Counted from the stretch's first letter, positions 23,980-34,607 are shown. The stretch is DNA of 64,000 nucleotides from Brachycybe producta (GCA_036925085.1 JAUPFP010000029.1:3075210-3139209); one strand, 5' to 3'. Notes: generated from the letters alone by a model not told the origin. Numbers and translations: made by a program.

Positions 23980-26730
23980 AAAATATATAAATATAATTAT
24001 TTTTTCTGGTTGGATTTTTTACTCGAATCTTCTAGTCTATTAGTTTTATTATTAGTATGATGACACGCCCCTTTTCTTCATCTATGTAATAAATTAGGAA
24101 CAATGACAAACTTTAATCACCATGTTTACTTTAATATTACGGATGAAGAAGGAGGGAAATGATGATGTATTGTATTTTTTTTTATTATTATTATTATTAT
24201 GCATATATTTTCTGAGTCTTTATTGTGTAGGCGCGCCATTGGCAAAAGATGAACATAATTAATGTGTGCATTGTAAATGTTACGGTAACTCCGTTAAAGT
24301 GCATTATCAGTCATTCTATAAATTAGCGAGGTCATTTTGCAAAACCTACCAAATTCCGAAATAAAAATTGCTAGCATGTTGTTACGCCGTGTCAACATCA
24401 TAACAAACTTTTGCTAAATGTTTGGACAAATGTTTGGAATTATTATGAATGGTGTTTCTAGCATGTATTCTTTGTTCGTTTGTTTACCGAAAATCTTTGC
24501 TAAAAATAATGTCCACAACAAAACATCAAATGTTATTGAATTTAATAAATAAAGGAATCATTTGATAAATTCATCGAACATTTATGCAATCGTTTGTTGA
24601 ATGTTTGACAAACTTTTAAATCCAATTTTTGAATATTTGTCGAATGTTCAACAAACATTCGTCACAAATCCTTTATGGACGCTTCTTTAGGCAAAATTTG
24701 CAAAATGTCTAGACTGTCTAGTAAAATTATTACAATATAAGCCAATATATGACAAAAAATATTATGTGGATTTGCTTGTTCATCATATAGGCATTGTGCA
24801 AATTGCTTTAAAACGCTAGCCAGTTTACATATTTAATATCGAATTGGTGATTTTGCAGATTGGCTAGTGAACTTTCAGAATGACTGATGTTTGGACTTTG
24901 ACTGTAAAATACATAATTAGTAATGCCCGAATTTTTCACTTTAGCGGTAAAACATATGTTTATAGTAATACATTTCAGGTGAAAGCAGATTCGGCTTTCT
25001 ATTTTGTCGCAAAAAATAAACTGCTTGCAGAATAGTAGAACCATTTTTGATAAGACTGTTGTTGTGTGCTTTTCAGCATAATTGAAAAGACGCTGCGAAA
25101 ACTCAAACTTTTTTTTTTCTCTTTACTATTGTTTACGAAAATTTTTTTTTTTAATAATAGCATTTCAAACAAAAACTGACACGCAATCGAATTTTTCTTG
25201 ACTTTTTTTTAATTAATTTTATGGAAACACGACCGTTTAAAATAGTAATGAATATTTTGTCGCACAAAAAAAACAACTTTGCTCTTATGGCAAACAATAG
25301 AAAATGTGATGTAATAATAATATCAAACTGCAGAACTTTTTTTTTTTGACATTTTTAATATTTACAAACTAGAAAAAAATATTATTTTTTTCTGTTACAT
25401 TAGTTAATTGGATTTACAATTTTTGAGGTCTTGTATAACTTATTGCTGAAAGAACACAAAACGACTATAGGTTTGTGCAAGAAAACAGACAATAAAAAAA
25501 TACTATTGAAAAAAGTTTATGGAAAAATGAAATTTTACAATCTTTTTGCACTAAAAATTGATGAAACCTCCTACTATCATTTAATAACCAAAATAATACA
25601 AAATAACCTTTTTTATTAAACTGTAAAATTCATCACTTTTCTTTCAAACAAAAACGTTACAATTCTAAACACAAACAAAACAGAAACTCAGTGTTCCGAG
25701 ACAAATGTTTTGTTATTGTTTTGTCTGCAATTTCACAAACATTTCTATGTCCTGGCTCAAGTCGGTAAAAATCAAAATGTTTTTGTTTTGCCTCTGTACT
25801 ACAGTATACCCAACATTCTTTCAACTCTTACCTGTGCAGTGTGTGGACAGCTAGTATTAAACAACAATAGTACAGTGAAATAAAGCACTTCAATGCAACT
25901 CTAGAGGCTATTGTGCACGTCTATGTGGAAAGAGCTCTATGGAAATAAAAAAACAACACCCAATTTTTGTTTGTGGTTGCTGTGGGTTTGTCTTGAGTAT
26001 TGCTAACAATTGTTTCAGTTTTGTTTGTTTGTTTTTCTGGTATATTTGTTGTGTGTTTTTGTCTCAAACTTATGGACCCGGCCTATGAACGTGAAAATAT
26101 TCTTACATGATGCAATTTCCCTTCTAGTTTCTAAAACGTGTTCAGATTTTTTGTGCTCAAAGATTTTTTTTTAAATGCAAACTTAAAAGTCCTTATAACT
26201 TTGGTAAATAAATAACTAAAAGAAATTTTAGAAATTTTTTTTTTATTGCCATCTGGAAATATGAATACTTTTTCTATTTCATATTTATTAATAACTGTAA
26301 AGTGTATATTATATTATATTATGTTAAATAGTTATTGATTACATGTCCACACACACACACACACACACACACGGAGACGACAGTGAACAGCCATTAAAAA
26401 CTCTCGAAATTTCTTTGTTGACAGAATGGGAAGAAAAAAAACTGTTTTGCATATTTATGACAGTGAATATAAATTTACATTTTACTTCTCAAGAAGAAGA
26501 TTTCAAAGAAGAAGGGGCCTTGTAAATAAACAAGGGTCTCAACTGTCTCGAGAAAAACAAATACACAACCACATATAGGCAGCACTAAAAAATATTTAAA
26601 TATTTAAAAACATATCTAAAAGAGGACCCTTTTTAATAAATTCCATTAGCACTTCTCTTTTATAAGTAATTTATGTTACTATTTGCATCATTCTATGTAT
26701 TTTAGTTTCTCAGAAGAATGATATTTACAA
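23980..26730. other. AT-rich DNA, no gene seen
   Basis: A stretch with repeated AACATTTG/CAAATGTT words (24380-24670), the dispersed repeat at 24690-24960, and a fragment of the palindromic repeat at about 26100-26160. Confidence 0.5.
26349..26373. repeat. (CA)n microsatellite
   Basis: About 12 CA units. Confidence 0.95.
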
Positions 26731-26734
26731 TGAG

Positions 26735-27000
26735 ATCAGATCAAAAAGTTCTCGGACTGGTGCCGTAAAAAGAATAACTGGCTTATATCAAGGGTATCCT
26801 CTATCCCCTTCAAAGTAAGTTCCTTGCACACCTTCATCAGCGATTTTTTTTTTTTCCACTTTTGAAAGGAAGTCTTTTTGGGGCAAAAACTGTTGAGAAT
26901 GTTTGTCGTTATGGCTTGAATTTCTTTGATGATTTTCAATTTTGGAAACAGTGAGGAGTAGAGGACAACAGCAATGGTGTTTTCGGCCAGCTTGGAAGTG
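26735..27000 (-). pseudogene. Mariner-type transposase C-terminal fragment (broken)
   Basis: Reading the minus strand, frames with shifts between them give LFPKLK, then IQAITTNILNSF, FQKWKK and GTYFEGDRG, in the order found at the C-terminus of Tc1/mariner transposases (LFPKLK ... W..R....C....G.YFEGD). The PYSPDLAPCDFF segment that normally precedes LFPKLK is missing, and the frame is broken more than once, so it is dead. The sequence AAAAAGTTCTCGGACTGG near 26745-26762 looks like the end region of a mariner. It lies head to head with a second fragment at 27030-27290. Confidence 0.6.
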
Positions 27001-27029
27001 TCGATCGGACAAGGCAAAGTGCATTGGCA

Positions 27030-27290
27030 CACATACAATGCCTTGCCTGTTTGATAATGCCTGCCTGCTCTCAAACAGCATGGCTGTTATCTCCGGCCAC
27101 CTCGCGCCGTGCGATTTTTTTTTCCTGTTTCCAAAGTTGAAGATTATGAAATAACATCGCATTGACGATGTGGACGAAGTTCAAGCCGTAATGATGAATG
27201 CTTTCAACAGTGTTGCACAAAAGAACTTCCAAGAGTCAGTCCTTTCCTAAGCGTGGAAGGGACTGGGCTTTGGACTTGAACAGTTTAGAG
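27030..27290 (+). pseudogene. Second mariner transposase fragment, inverted relative to the first
   Basis: The plus strand encodes HLAPCDFFFLFPKLKIMK followed, after a stop, by VDEVQAVMMNAFNSVAQKNFQES and then more stops. LAPCDFFLFPKLK is the conserved block around the last catalytic Asp of mariner transposases. The DNA shares CTGTTTCCAAARTTGAARAT and later AGTTCAAGCC...CTCAACAGT-like blocks with the minus-strand fragment at 26735-27000, so both come from the same family. Not functional. Confidence 0.65.
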
Positions 27291-27294
27291 AACT

Positions 27295-28470
27295 GTTTAT
27301 TGAACCTCGTATTTTAGTGAATGAAATTCAGGCTGTTTTTTTTTTAAATTAAAGATCACACCTTTTAGTAAATCAGGTATATTAGATTGGAAAAAATCGA
27401 TTTAGCCTAATGTTAGCGTAAAACAACAACAACAACACATGATGATCTTTTCTTGCACAAAAAGGGCATTAACAACCTCCATAATGACAAGAAAATGTGC
27501 AACTTCCTGTTAAATGTCTACACTTGATAGTTGTCCCAATCAAATTAATTTTTATTTACTATAAGAGGCACGTGATGTTACACAAATAGCTTAAAGTTGT
27601 TTCAGAAAATTTGCTTCAGGGAATTACACCATCAGATCAAGCAAACATCAGTAAAATTAAAATGTACTAAAAATGCCTCAGAAATGTTTAACAATCCACT
27701 TATGTCTTCAAATATACTGAATAAAATACCAGAAAGTCTTTAGTTTTTTTTTTTCTAAAAAGCTTTCAAAAACTCCTAAATAGTTCTTTAAATTCGAAAA
27801 GAAATGACAGAAATCGAAAAACATCAAGAATCGAAGACACTTTGTATTTTATTTGTAAAAAAAAACCCGACCAAAAATAGTAAAATGTTGAAACATTCTT
27901 CACAGAGTTCACTCAAATTTAGTTTACAAATTACTTTATGGTTACAGTATAGTTTTGCATTATAATAAGTAATAACAGAACAGTTAGCTTCATACAAAAA
28001 AATCTTTTCCAAATACAAAACAAATCTAAAACTTTAAGGTGGTTTCAAAGAGTAACTTTTTTTTATTGTTAACTAAAGTTCTATTAATAAAAATATAAAT
28101 AGTAGTATTATTTTATAAAATACTGTAAATGCGCAATTGTTTAAGGGAGTTTCCTTTTGTTTAAACTTTAATCCTTTAGTCTTCTTCAGTTTTTATAAAT
28201 GTCTGGTTATTTTTCGATAACGTGTTTAGTGACACAATTGAATCTGTTGTGAAAGGGGGAATATGTCATATTGTCACAATCATTTGGAAAAAAGGTCCAA
28301 GTGATTGTCATTTGGACTGTCACTGGAAGAAATTCCGAGTGACCGTCATATTGAAGATGGACCTAAGGGACATGGATTGGAATAGGACGACATAGTCATC
28401 TACATCACCGTCATCATCAACGTCTGAAGTCGTTCAGCTGCCATCGGTCATTGTCTTCGTATTGTTTTCT
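27295..28470. other. AT-rich DNA downstream of gene A, no gene seen
   Basis: CTTTAAGGTGGTTTCAAAGAG at about 28033 is a left tip of the palindromic repeat family. A minus-strand AATAAA occurs at about 28063, a distant candidate poly(A) signal for the gene at 28472-29302. Confidence 0.45.
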
Positions 28471-28471
28471 T

Positions 28472-29302
28472 CTACTGCCCTTTCGCAAGGGAAAGGGGAG
28501 AATTTTGAGGATGTTCGTGTTCCTTCTCGGCAGTGATTTGTACAAAATCTTTTTTGTCGAGATCTGTAGTTTCCTCGATGTTTCTGCTCTCAGTGATTCT
28601 TGGAGATTCCACCGTTTTAGATGTTACCTTTTCGATGGAACGGTCTTCTTCCTCGTCATCATCTTCATGGCGAAGAGGTTGATGTAGGACTATCACTTGC
28701 CCCAGATCATCGTGATCACTAATGCCACTCAAACTGCTGGCCCTTCGTAAAAGTATCGGTGGCTTCATATCATCGTGATCACCGATGCCACTCGAACTGC
28801 TGGACCGACGTATTCCTTTCATTTCTCTTATGGCATCGTTGTAGGCCGAGCGATGCGAACTTTTCCTTCTGCGGTTCGATCGTTGCAGCGCTTTCATTTC
28901 TTGACGGTCGTATTCGTCTTCCTCGTCATAATCATCATCATCATGACTTCTTCTTCTTCCTCCTTTTCGTTGGTACGGATCGGGCATGTGGAAACTGGCT
29001 CCCACAGACAATGGACCTAACTTGGCACCTGCGCTAAAACCTATTAATCTTTCTTGCTGATTAGTAAAGTCACTCGGTTTACTATTATCGTAAGCCACAT
29101 TTACTTGTGGATTTGACAACTCTGAAAAGAAAAAAAAAAAAGATATGCTTGGTATTAATTTGTTGACTATAAATTCTTATTTGCTATGTCCACTTTCGTT
29201 ATGTATACCATTGAGATTCTCTTTTGGGTGCTCGTGGTCACTTTGGATGACCGCTCCAAATGTTGTTGCGTTCAGAAAGATGAATAATATGAATCGCCTC
29301 AT
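28472..29302 (-). CDS. Secreted charged protein, paralogue A (2 coding exons, 247 aa)
   Basis: Coding exon 1 is 29209-29302 and exon 2 is 28472-29121, joined by an 87-bp GT-AG intron in phase 1. The product starts MRRFILFIFLNATTFGAVIQ, a short typical signal peptide, so it probably enters the secretory pathway. The rest is low-complexity: a Gly/Ala/Ser stretch (about 59-75), an acidic run (92-103), Arg/Lys-rich stretches (83-89, 112-122), a 21-residue duplication with the motif RRxSSxSGIxDHDD at 136-149 and 157-170, and a Glu/Asp-rich tail. There are no cysteines in the mature part, so no disulphide-fold toxin. Exon 1 and the junction match the gene at 31393-31923 (MRRFI, ATTFG, N-N-E-L), so the two are tandem duplicates. 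A splice acceptor just upstream of the ATG (exon from about 29316) suggests a 5' UTR intron. I do not recognise the family; a matrix, antimicrobial or peptide-precursor role is possible but unproven. Confidence 0.8.
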
Positions 29303-29319
29303 TTTTGTATTATCATCTG

Positions 29320-30179
29320 CAATTTTTAATATTCCTGAAATTATTCTTGAGCAAACATGTGAATAGACACTGGCAACTTGAAAATACATCCAATAATTTC
29401 CATATGTGATTCAAATACTCTTCTTCTCCTTGAAATACTTTGAATTTTTTCCTTTAAATCGTAGAAAATTTAGTTACATGCTAGCTTTTTTTTTTTTTTG
29501 CCATGGAATTCATATTCTTAAGAAGCATTTTTACTTCATAAAGAAAAATAGAAAATCTTAATTAAATACTAAGTAGTTTTCATATGAGAAAATTGTTGTC
29601 AAACTTTGCCACGTCTTTGCCACGTTTTAAAAAAAGTGTTTTTACGTTATTCTCCAAATTCTCATATTAGCGTTTGCGTACTTTTTCAGTCAATATATTA
29701 TTTTTGTGGTTTGACTATTATCAAAAGTGTGTGTTTCTTTAGAAAATCTATAGTTTCTTATCAAATGTAAGTTAGTTATCTTACCAAATTATGATCTAGG
29801 AGTGTGGTTCACGTCTGAAATAAAATTGAATGGCTGGGGTGGTCTTTGAGTTTCGTTTTCTCTTTTGCAAAATTCTCGATTTTTATGTGTAGGTGTAAAT
29901 GAAATATGTGAAATGTGTTTTTTAGCCCTATTCATAAACCACGTCAGCAGTTTGCTTCTATCATTACCTTGTGTGGTGGTACAGTTACCACGAGTACTAT
30001 TACTACAGTACTACACTTTTGTGAATGATCATTGGTTACTTTGGTCATTGAAAAAATATAAACTTCGAAGCTTAGCTTATTTGAGCTAAGAGCGCGTTTT
30101 TTTTATTATTATTAGTTTTATTATTTAATTTATTTTTAAATATATATCGTGCCCTTACGTGATGTATTTCCTATGCTAA
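29320..30179. other. Upstream region of gene A, no gene seen
   Basis: Should hold the 5' UTR exon and promoter of the minus-strand gene at 28472-29302, but I cannot place them. Confidence 0.4.
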
Positions 30180-30492
30180 CCAAGTAGCTCTCCAGAATGT
30201 TGGTCTAATGTACGAATTTCTGTTGGCAAAAAACGTTGGCAGTTAGCAACAATCTTTTGACCCAGGACTTGGCCCATTTCATGTTGGCCCGATGTTGGAA
30301 AAATACATGGCCCACTTAATGTTTTTCTAAAAATCAGATTATCAAGTCATTAGCGATCGTTGGACCATCGAGTGCAGCCAATGGTGGGACCAACGCCCTA
30401 ACACAATGTTGGACCGGATCATTAGGCCAACATCTTTAGATAAACACCAATGGTTGGCAATACGTCGGTTCCATGTTGGCGTTGCTACCTGG
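30180..30492. mobile_element. MITE-like element rich in ATGTTGG
   Basis: Starts CCAAGTAGC and ends GCTACCTGG, short imperfect TIRs. The interior repeats ATGTTGG or its complement many times (AATGTTGGTC, CATGTTGGCC, CGATGTTGG, CAATGTTGG, CCATGTTGG). It lies between the two secreted-protein genes. Confidence 0.5.
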
Positions 30493-30494
30493 AT

Positions 30495-31390
30495 AGTTTC
30501 TAAAAACACATTCAGTTTTTTCTTCATGACGTGTTTGTGTGTCGAAACCCCAAATAAGAAATTAATTAGAATCATTTTATTTTCGTTATGTTTTTTAAAA
30601 AAAAAATACGGTTGAAACCCAGATAAATTCTTTTTGTTTCTTCATTTTGCGGCAGTTTACCTTTCTAGTTTTATTTCAATAGTTTCTATTTTTAAGTAAT
30701 TAAAAAAAAAGATTTTTGTGATATTTTTTTAATAAGTAAAAAGGCTTATTTTCAATAATTCCTTCTTTGAGCAAACAACTTTCAGATTCTGTGGTAACAT
30801 TTTATTTGAAAGATATTTCAAAACGTAATTCTCGTATACAGAAGAAAAAATAACATTCTTAATAAGAATACAAATCTTAAAGCTTATTTGCTAATTACTT
30901 ACGAAGAAACTCGTTAAGAGTTTTAAGTTCTAAAGAAAGAAAGAAAACGAAAAAAGAATTTTTTCCATTCAAATTTGTTTGTTTTTTTGTATAAATTGTA
31001 AAAATTTATAAATAACAATGGCATTAAACAAGAGCTTTTTCTTAAATCTCTCATCATCGTCTTTTTTTAGTCATTGTTTCTCATTCTTTTTATGACAGCA
31101 TTTTGAGAAACTCAAGTGTGGATTTGTCTTGAAAGTAGGAGGAACTCGTTCATTGGCATCCGTTATTTTTCGGGGGGGGGGGGGGAGGGGGGTTCGTCTC
31201 GTTTTCTAAACTATTTATTTACGAAGATGTTCTTCGATGCCAGATTCTTGTGGTATGGTGGTTGCGGAAGTTGTCCACTGTCCACTTGTAGATCTATGTT
31301 GTCTTTCGAGAATGGCATTTGGAGAATGCTTCAAATCTACCACCTTGTTGTCCAACTGTTGGTCATTTTGGACGCTGTTTTCTAGAATGG
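30495..31390. other. 3' side of gene B, no separate gene
   Basis: Holds the 3' UTR of the minus-strand gene at 31393-31923 (AATAAA at 31214-31219) and a G-run at 31171-31193. Confidence 0.5.
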
Positions 31391-31392
31391 TG

Positions 31393-31923
31393 TTAGTAGT
31401 GGTAGTTTGCGTTTTGAGCATGTTCATGATGATCGTCGGCAATGGTTTGTCCAATTCCTATTCTTTGATTGGTGCCCATTGGTGACCATTTGACTTGGTT
31501 TTCGACAACATGCTGATCTACTTCTCGTCTAACTCTACTCGATCTACTCCTTTTCAGCCCATTCATAAGTCGTTGACCAACTTTCATTCGTTTTTTACCA
31601 CCACTTTGAGGTGAATCGCTATTTTCAGCTTGACCATGTCGTTTTCTTTCTTGTATAGTTTCGTCAGTAACGTTGATTTCATTCAAAGTCTCGGTGCTTT
31701 TGTCAAGAGCAACATTCGTTCCATTTGTTAATTCTAAGAAAAATAAATATTGATGTACTTATAGTGATATCAGAAAGTTTTAGTAGCTATTGTAGTCATT
31801 TTGTTTTTGGTTTTAGTATTTACCGTTGACATTCTCGGCTATCGGTTTGTCGTGGTGGTCGTTTTCGATTACTGTTCCAAATGTTGTCGCACCCAAAAGT
31901 ACAAACACTATGAATCGCCTCAT
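31393..31923 (-). CDS. Secreted basic protein, paralogue B (2 coding exons, 146 aa)
   Basis: Coding exon 1 is 31824-31923 and exon 2 is 31393-31733, with a 90-bp phase-1 GT-AG intron at the same place as in the gene at 28472-29302. The signal peptide region MRRFIVFVLLGATTFGTVIE is almost the same as that of the neighbour, and the residues across the junction (NVNELTN against NLNELSN) also align; beyond that the proteins diverge. The mature part has clusters of basic residues (ERKRH, KKRMK, LKRSRSSRVRRE) that could be furin-type cleavage sites, then a His/Asn-rich C-terminus ending NYHY. An acceptor 8 bp before the ATG (exon from about 31931) implies a 5' UTR intron, again like the neighbour. 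A poly(A) signal (AATAAA on the minus strand) lies at 31214-31219. Function unknown; a processed peptide precursor is one reading of the dibasic sites. Confidence 0.8.
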
Positions 31924-31934
31924 TGTGTCACCTA

Positions 31935-32389
31935 AAAATAATGTCTTAACTATAGTTTGTAAAAGTTCCATATTAACAATCATGTTTTTAAATTATAAAA
32001 ATATTTTTCTTACCAATTTAAACGTAATTGTTTATACTTTCAGTGAGTAGACTATTTCTGGTTGTTTCGTATAATGATGCTTCCAGTTAGTAACATGAGA
32101 TTAAAATTTGCTTTTAATCAGAAATTCATAATTCCAATGACAAGTACAAATTGAATTTCGTTTTCAATTTTACCTTGTTATTTGGTTCCTCCGATTGTCA
32201 TCAGTGAGTTAGTTCTACTTAATAATGTGATTAAGTGTATTTCATGCAATTTTTTTTTTCATAAAATACTGTAGGAAATGTCAAGGTTTTGCAAAACAGC
32301 ATTGACGTCAATTCAACGAGCTTATTTGTTGCTCACCATATGCCACATCTGGTGGAAGTCTAAAGACTCAGCTTTTTTCCTCCAAAAAA
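31935..32389. other. Upstream region of gene B, no gene seen
   Basis: Expected to hold its UTR exon and promoter; no clear TATA or exon is visible. Confidence 0.4.
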
Positions 32390-32800
32390 AAAATGGCTAA
32401 TAATCGGAAAAAAAATATTCAAATTACCTATAAAAAGCTCTTAAATGGTTCAAGAGGGCTCAACTCGCCTAAAATGTCCTTGGGGGACATCTTAGGCGAG
32501 TTGAGCCCTCTTAAAGCATTTAAGAGCTTTTTAGGACATTTGAATATTTTTTCGCTTGAAAAAGTTCAAAAAGATTCAAGAATTTTTAAAATTCGAAAAA
32601 ATGAGCTTAAAAAATCAAGTCTTGACTTTTTACACACAAAAAACGGCCAAAAATCGAAAAATATTTAACTACTCTAAAAAGCTTCAAGATGGTTGAAGGA
32701 GGGTTCCATTGGCCTCAAAGGTCAACAAAAGCATAAAACAGTATATAGATTCAAGAATTTTAAAAAAATCTGGAAAAAAAATGGGTGCAAAATAAATTTT
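32390..32800. repeat. Long foldback (about 85-bp arms) plus a third arm copy
   Basis: The arms 32393-32487 and 32492-32580 are near-perfect reverse complements (core CAACTCGCCTAAAATGTCC / GGACATCTTAGGCGAGTTG). A third, more diverged copy in the left-arm orientation is at about 32645-32725. A following AGATTCAAGAATTTTTAAAA block (about 32567) also recurs at about 32748. The 91-codon open frame over it is a by-product. Confidence 0.8.
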
Positions 32801-33236
32801 AAAAAAATGTCCAAGAAATTTTGAATTTCTTTTAATAAATTGCTTTTGGTGACATTTTACTTCCACTCTGTACACGGGTAAAAAAAAATACTTTTGAGGA
32901 GTCTTCGTAAGATTTTTTGCCGTGCTCTTTAGTGTGATTTAAAGATTTTCTTTCGAAGTGTGTGTGTGTGTGTATCTTGAAAATTATTCTTCAGTGTTAA
33001 GATTACTGACAAAAGAAATATTTTGAAGTATTTTGAGAAAAATAAGTTGTTGATATAAAAATTGTATGTATTTTATTCGTTCTAATATATTAAGTGGTCC
33101 AATCGTTTTTCGAACGTGGTAAAAAATATATATATTTTTGGTAAATATTGCATGAACCGTAAAGTAAAAAAATAAATAACCTTCTGTATTTTTATTCTGT
33201 TTCTGTTTTTTATTAAGAAATGTGAGAAGAAGAAAA
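32801..33236. other. Upstream region of the GPCR
   Basis: A (GT)n run at about 32960-32975 and a probable 5' UTR acceptor at 33211-33217. No coding exon seen. Confidence 0.45.
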
Positions 33237-34607
33237 ATGGCAGTAAGAGAAGAAGAAGAGAATATCGGAATGAGATCGACAAATGGTTACGACATCATTT
33301 TGCCATCGAACTGTAGCGACGTCTCGAGAAATTCCACGGCCACTTTCTTAGTGATCGACACCATCAACTACTACTACCTTCCCTTTATCGTACTCTTGGG
33401 TACTGTAGGTAACCTCTTGTCTCTTGCAGTTTTTAGATGTACCAAGTTAAGACAGTTGTCTACGAGTTACTACTTGACGGCATTGTCTCTTTCGGACACC
33501 GGTTGTCTCCTTCCGTATCTTGCGACATGGTTGGATATGATCGGATACAACGTATACAATCGACCGGTTTGTTGTCAACTTCTAACTTATATGACTTATG
33601 TATGTGGTTTTATGTCTCCTTGGTTTGTGGTCGCTTTCACTGTCGAGCGTTTCGTCGCCACTTGTTATCCTCTTCGAAGAGCCATCATCTGCACTGTGTC
33701 GCGAGCTCAAGCTGTCGTCGTCGTTCTTACGGTTATTGCGGCCACCTCTTATCTGTACATACTTTACATGACAGAAATTGACGAGATCAGTTTAAAGTGT
33801 GAACTCAAAGAAGATCATTTTGATACGATGAACATTCTCAACATTTTAGACACGATTGCTACATTGGTCATTCCGGTCGTTCTCATTACAGGTCTTAACC
33901 TTCTGATCGTACGTGCCGTTTGGCAGTTCGAGAAGGTTCGTCGTAATATGACCATGTCGACCGTCACGACACCTCTTGCGTCGAGCGACGACGAAGAGAT
34001 GGAGGAGGACTCGAGAGACGGTAAAGTTACGACTTCCGTGGAAGCAGCCTCCAAGTTGAACTCGTTGACGGGAAGCCGTCGTAATCTGTTCTCGCTCGTA
34101 AGCGGCTCTCGGCAGCTTCCGAAACAGCGTAACGTTTGCTGTTACTATCAGTTGAAGATCACAAAGATGTTGCTTATGATATCAACGGTTTTTGTGGGTC
34201 TAAACGCTCCGAGTTACATCATGCGACTTTGGGTGTATTTTGGTGAACCGCGGAACGAACAAGAGAGCATCGTGTTACACAATCTTCAACAGTGGTCTCA
34301 ATTGTTATTTAATCTTAATTTTGCAATTAATTTTCTTCTTTATTGTGTGAGTGGTCAGAATTTTAGGCGTTCTCTGAGGGGACTCTTTTTTAGGGTGGTC
34401 AGCAAAGCGAGTCGACATCGATTCAGTCGCAAGAACACGGCTTCTATCGTCACCAACAGTTTTCCGGTGACCACCACAACTGTGGCTGCTCCTCACAATC
34501 TGAATTCGGTTCAACCTCAAACTATGGGGGAACGTCATTTGTGTCTGACTCCGTGTCGTGCTTCATGTTTAACAGATGACACAGTGAACGCGCCTCATTC
34601 AGTGTAG
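33237..34607 (+). CDS. Class A (rhodopsin-family) GPCR, probably a neuropeptide receptor, intronless CDS
   Basis: Single open reading frame of 456 aa with seven hydrophobic segments. The N-terminus is short, with two N-glycosylation sequons (N25, N32) and no signal peptide. TM1 carries the GN motif (N59), TM2 has LSLSD (D87), TM3 begins with a CC pair (112-113), one being the usual disulphide cysteine, and ends with ERF (137-139) in place of DRY. The third intracellular loop is long and includes an acidic stretch (SSDDEEMEEDSRD). TM6 has LNAPSY instead of CWxP, and TM7 reads NFAINFLLYCVSGQNFR, so the NPxxY proline is replaced by Phe. This TM7 pattern is common in invertebrate peptide receptors of the FMRFamide-receptor-like kind; the ligand cannot be named. 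The first ATG of the frame is 33237; an acceptor-like TATTAAG at 33211-33217 hints at a 5' UTR intron. It is divergent to the secreted pair at 28472-31923. Confidence 0.9.
   Translation: MAVREEEENIGMRSTNGYDIILPSNCSDVSRNSTATFLVIDTINYYYLPFIVLLGTVGNLLSLAVFRCTKLRQLSTSYYLTALSLSDTGCLLPYLATWLDMIGYNVYNRPVCCQLLTYMTYVCGFMSPWFVVAFTVERFVATCYPLRRAIICTVSRAQAVVVVLTVIAATSYLYILYMTEIDEISLKCELKEDHFDTMNILNILDTIATLVIPVVLITGLNLLIVRAVWQFEKVRRNMTMSTVTTPLASSDDEEMEEDSRDGKVTTSVEAASKLNSLTGSRRNLFSLVSGSRQLPKQRNVCCYYQLKITKMLLMISTVFVGLNAPSYIMRLWVYFGEPRNEQESIVLHNLQQWSQLLFNLNFAINFLLYCVSGQNFRRSLRGLFFRVVSKASRHRFSRKNTASIVTNSFPVTTTTVAAPHNLNSVQPQTMGERHLCLTPCRASCLTDDTVNAPHSV

Noticed and set aside
28759..29037. Plus-strand open frames
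   Set aside because: Antisense of the second exon of the secreted-protein gene, which has a signal exon and splice sites supporting the minus strand.
31116..31485. Plus-strand open frames
   Set aside because: Antisense of the 3' part of the smaller secreted-protein gene and its UTR.
32393..32668. 91-codon open frame
   Set aside because: It lies over a foldback repeat and has no protein-like composition.
33437..33781. Alternative plus-strand frame within the GPCR
   Set aside because: Shadow of the receptor reading frame, which shows seven membrane segments and family motifs.
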